The translations under genes and the position numbers were made by a program. Below are positions 14,793 through 14,839 of a stretch of DNA of 14,839 nt, piece by piece. The stretch is from an uncultured Ignavibacteriota bacterium (GTDB lineage Bacteria > Bacteroidota > Ignavibacteria > Tepidaquicellales > Tepidaquicellaceae), in NCBI GenBank assembly GCA_937983305.1, contig CALKAJ010000317.1:1-14839 (forward strand), read 5' to 3'. Under the pieces are notes generated by a model. The model did not search any database and was not told the DNA's origin. It saw nothing but the letters and a program-made list of their open reading frames with translations. Each line of letters begins with the position of its first letter. Positions within the stretch are counted from its first letter, which is position 1.

Positions 14793-14839
14793 AGATCGGA
14801 AGAGCGTCGTGTAGGGAAAGAGTGTAGATCTCGGTGGTC
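14793..14839 (+). other. Illumina TruSeq adapter (untrimmed sequencing artefact)
   Basis: From 14793 the sequence reads AGATCGGAAGAGCGTCGTG and continues to the window end as the reverse complement of the Illumina TruSeq universal adapter, 47 bases in all. It is more GC-rich than the genome and breaks the DUF1343 reading frame in the middle of a conserved motif. It is not biological sequence. Confidence 0.97.

Noticed and set aside
1..14839. CRISPR arrays, insertion sequences, prophage or defence genes
   Set aside because: No regularly spaced DNA repeats, terminal inverted repeats with a transposase, integrase or nuclease genes were seen.

Overview
The window is a piece of an AT-rich (roughly one-third G+C by eye) bacterial genome. 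It is probably an uncultured member of the Bacteroidota/Chlorobiota/Ignavibacteriota lineage. The support is indirect: most start codons lack a Shine-Dalgarno sequence, a few sites resemble the Bacteroidota -7 box TAnnTTTG, there are many signal peptides and one lipoprotein, and the S9 peptidases, DUF3108-like domain and YD-type repeats are typical of that group. No 16S rRNA or other decisive marker is present. The last 47 bases are Illumina adapter, so this is the untrimmed end of an assembled contig.

Layout. Positions 2-379 hold the 3' end of a gene for a protein of 26-residue YD repeats. A small GC-rich intergenic island ending in a strong terminator (427-525) follows and may be a small RNA. 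Two large secreted S9 (prolyl-oligopeptidase family) peptidases are transcribed divergently (524-3382 minus, 3551-6268 plus) from a 168-bp region; the second carries a C-terminal DUF3108-like domain. After a terminator comes a compact plus-strand group: a GlcD-type FAD oxidase, a 4HBT/YbgC thioesterase and nadC (6334-8998). Next are two tandem paralogous exported proteins of unknown function, one a lipoprotein and one soluble (9052-10011), closed by a 15-bp-stem terminator. A Wzx/MATE-like polysaccharide flippase (10081-11529) follows.

The most interesting part is the right end (11611 to contig end). Three overlapping genes encode (i) a PP2C phosphatase with one membrane span and an extracytoplasmic extension, (ii) an exported trypsin-like protease joined through a membrane span to a cytoplasmic FHA (phosphothreonine-binding) domain, and (iii) the start of a DUF1343/NamZ-type exo-N-acetylmuramidase. 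The two membrane proteins have complementary topologies with phospho-signalling domains inside and a protease or unknown domain outside. With a peptidoglycan enzyme directly behind them, this looks like a trans-envelope phospho-signalling module linked to cell-wall or envelope-protein processing. The matching Ser/Thr kinase is not in the window, so this is inference.

No stretch over 300 bases lacks a gene. I see no tRNA, rRNA, CRISPR array, insertion sequence or prophage gene.
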